Assembly (NCBI RefSeq): GCF_963678975.1
Contig: NC_089276.1
Span: 4,365,098 to 4,429,097, forward strand
Origin: Dysidea avara
Lineage: Eukaryota > Porifera > Demospongiae > Dictyoceratida > Dysideidae
DNA: 64,000 bases
Direction of reading: 5' to 3'
The position numbers and the translations under genes are program-made. The notes beneath the pieces are model-generated. The model was not told the origin of the DNA. It searched no databases and saw only the letters and a program-made list of their open reading frames with translations. Positions 61,696 through 64,000 of this stretch are shown here, piece by piece. Each line of letters begins with the position of its first letter. The first letter of the stretch is position 1.

Positions 61696-62924
61696 CAGCA
61701 AAGTACTACTTCCATACTTCACCTGCACTACACTACATACCTGCTAAACTACACCACAGTAATATTCCGCTAGTCTTCTGTAACTGTTGAGGATGATTTT
61801 GCTGACTTTGACTTTGTTTAGTAGCTAGTGATTTATATATGGATGGTAGTAATTAGGTTGTAAGTGGTAGTATATAAGTAGTTGCAAATTGTAACGTCTT
61901 CGTATTTTCGATATTATGATAATATGTTAAGTATAAAGTTCACCTATGTGGAATTCAACTAAAATTATAATCAATGATGGATTTGCCACATCCAGCATAG
62001 TGTGGTAGTAGCTAAGTGATTTGTGTATGGGCTAGCCATTGTATGTTAATTTAGTAATTGCATTACTTCAGATAATTATTGCTTCAATGCAACTGTTGCG
62101 CCGAAGATTAGTTGAGTCATACCTGAGCATATCATGCCATGTATAGCACAAAGTCTTCATAGTGCTTGTCTTCAAATTATGTAATGTTGCTGCAGTTGGT
62201 TATCAAGATGCACAATTAGCCATATGGCAAGCCACTACAAATAATATTAATATTGCAAACCTGCAGAAAATTGGCTGAAGTTAATGGTTTTGCAATGATG
62301 TTTAACTGAACAAGTTGCCCTCAACATTGCACAGCTAACCACTATAAATTGTTAGGCAGATTTGTGCACAAATTTAGGTTTATGTACAAGCATGAAAGAA
62401 TTACAGTGTTTCATTTAGTAAGTGTTTAGCAGTAAAGCCACCTCCATGCAACTTTGACCTTTGCACATTAATTAATTAATACAGTATGATGTTTAGAAAT
62501 TGTAAACAATTGCAATCACTGTGGGTATTGAAATGAAGGGCACACTACAAGGAGCAATTTAACGTTTGGATCGGATCTGTATCTTGTTCTGTTCAAAAGT
62601 TATGCTTACTTTTCCATGTTCAGTTATCATACTAAACAAAATGGTACCATTCTACAAGTGATAACGTAGGTTATCATTGCATTCTCCACCACACTGGCAT
62701 AGGGCAGCACATTGTAGAGCTGTTTTTATTCACTTGAACTGTCTTCTGCACCTTTTCTTGCATCCACAACTCAGTAGCTCCTTGGATGAACTGCTGGCTA
62801 CTGGAAAAGTTGTCCATAATGGCTTCTAGTTATCTAGATCGGTGACCATCTCATAAAGGCAAACTTTGTGAAGCATGCAACATCATGATGCAATGTCATG
62901 TACCTTTTCAATGCATATTTCAAT
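61696..62924. other. No recognised feature
   Basis: AT-rich. The decayed gene to the right may extend to about 62680 on the minus strand (a frame with MDNFSSSQQFIQGATELWMQ), but this is uncertain. Confidence 0.35.
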
Positions 62925-63845
62925 TCTGTAGTTATTCTTACCATCTCTGGACCAGTCACCATCCAACATCTGAGAGCTTCAGAATTTTATGTAAAACTAA
63001 TAGTTCCACTGTCACACTTTGTACAGCAGCATTGTGTTGCTCATGAGCCTGGTCAATTGCCAATGAAAATATATATTCACTTGGTTTTGTGGACTGCAAA
63101 ATAGCAGTTGCAGGATGTGTCATGTTGAGATTAACCATTCTTGAATATGAACATAGTTGGTAGCTATGTTTCAAACTGAAGAACCATAGTGTAGGGATTC
63201 TATATACAGAGACTTACATAATCAAGACAAGGAGCTCCAAATACAGTACTGTATACACCAGAACTGAAATTGAGGACTTCCTTGTCCACCACACTTCAAA
63301 TGATTCTTGCTGCTCTGTTGACTCCAGTGACTCAACGTATAAGCTGTGAGACTTCTTCAACAAGATATACAATTAAGCTGTTAGCAGTAACTTGGTGTGT
63401 ATAGTCTGGTCCATGTATATAACATGTGAAACTTTTATGAAGGAATCAGCTATTCCCGTAGAAGCCACTTTGGCTTGAACAAGAGATTCTACCCAACCAT
63501 ACAGTCTCCAATTACCTTGAGTACAGTCATCTTAACAAATTACATAATCCACCAAGAGTTATAACAAAATAATCTTCTCTGGCCAATTCCATTGTATCAA
63601 CTTTGCAATTGCATATAATGGTTGGTCTAAAGTAATTACTGGTACTTGAACAGAATTTAATTTCTGTACAGCTTGTTGAATGACATCCATGGAGTGCCTT
63701 ATCATCACTACTGACTTGGAATCCTCATTGAATAATGGCTGCATAGCTGTAGTAGTGGGTATAAAGAGCCTGATGGATATTGTTGACTTGCATGATATGC
63801 AGCCCAAGATATGTTGCTATCTTGAATCTTGAATCTTGATCAATA
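62925..63845 (-). pseudogene. Uncharacterised multicopy metazoan gene, decayed
   Basis: Fragments in family order across changing frames: ISWAAYHAS, then EDSKSVVMIRHSMDV, VQVPVITLDQPLYAIAKLIQ and WNWPE. Further on come SLVQAKVAS, ADSFIKVSHV, YILLKK and YVESLESTEQQESFEVW. Then ATHPAT-like words, IFSLAIDQAHEQHNA, and ALRCWMVTGPEMVRITT. I recall these blocks from a large uncharacterised protein family in sponge and cnidarian genomes with many copies and no assigned function. At least four frame changes and several stops are present, and a YARWLP-type section is degraded. It is a pseudogene. I do not claim a function. Confidence 0.6.
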
Positions 63846-64000
63846 CTTAGAAATTTTCTTTAACTTGATTAAGCTTCTTATTAAAAACAACATTCTAATG
63901 CAGTTAGCTTTTGATTGTAATAGCTTCACCCAAATCTTTTGTAGTGCCTGATTAAAATCTTGGTACTGAAATCACTTTGAAAAAAGTGGTCAGCTTTGGG

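Overview
This is a window of animal nuclear DNA. It has AT-rich intergenic sequence, spliced genes with very short introns (50-66 nt in the best gene), phase 1-1 immunoglobulin exons, and a dense load of animal-type transposons: hAT, piggyBac, pogo/Tc1, CR1-like LINEs, tRNA-like SINEs and a Ngaro/DIRS-type tyrosine-recombinase retrotransposon. Nothing looks bacterial or viral. A marine invertebrate, most plausibly a sponge, fits the short introns and Ig/Sushi gene content. That is inference; the sequence alone does not name the species.

Layout. 0-3 kb: the tail of a tyrosine recombinase, a large inverted repeat and a foldback element. 3.0-3.3 kb: an isolated Ig exon on the minus strand. 3.6-8.8 kb: dispersed repeats, a dead hAT transposase (5.1-6.3 kb) and a CAGT microsatellite. 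9.7-13.3 kb: repeats and MITEs, one (11.0-11.5 kb) from a family that leaves 7-bp target duplications. 17.4-18.4 kb: a spliced but broken Tc1/IS630-like transposase gene. 19.8-22.8 kb: hAT MITEs, nested up to three deep, then a piggyBac MITE. 25.3-26.1 kb: a candidate small secreted-protein gene. 26.8-30.6 kb: SINEs and a decayed CR1-like LINE. 33.5-38.7 kb: a microsatellite and the main host gene, a multi-Ig and Sushi receptor or adhesion gene on the minus strand. 39.0-52.4 kb: MITEs, foldbacks, long dispersed repeats and a 2.3-kb minisatellite. 52.8-61.7 kb: two octamer arrays in opposite orientation around a hAT element that contains a whole Ngaro-like retrotransposon; the right array is split by a LINE. 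62.9-63.85 kb: a decayed copy of an uncharacterised multicopy metazoan gene.

How it fits together. The only convincing host genes are the Ig/Sushi gene (minus, about 38.0 to 34.1 kb), the Ig exon at 3 kb and the small secreted candidate at 26 kb. Almost everything else is mobile DNA in layers, which can be ordered by exact target-site duplications. Nearly every autonomous element carries a stop, frameshift or truncation. Many small frameshifts could be decay or assembly error, and I cannot separate these without reads or transcripts. Homologies named here are recognised from memory of the families; no search was run.
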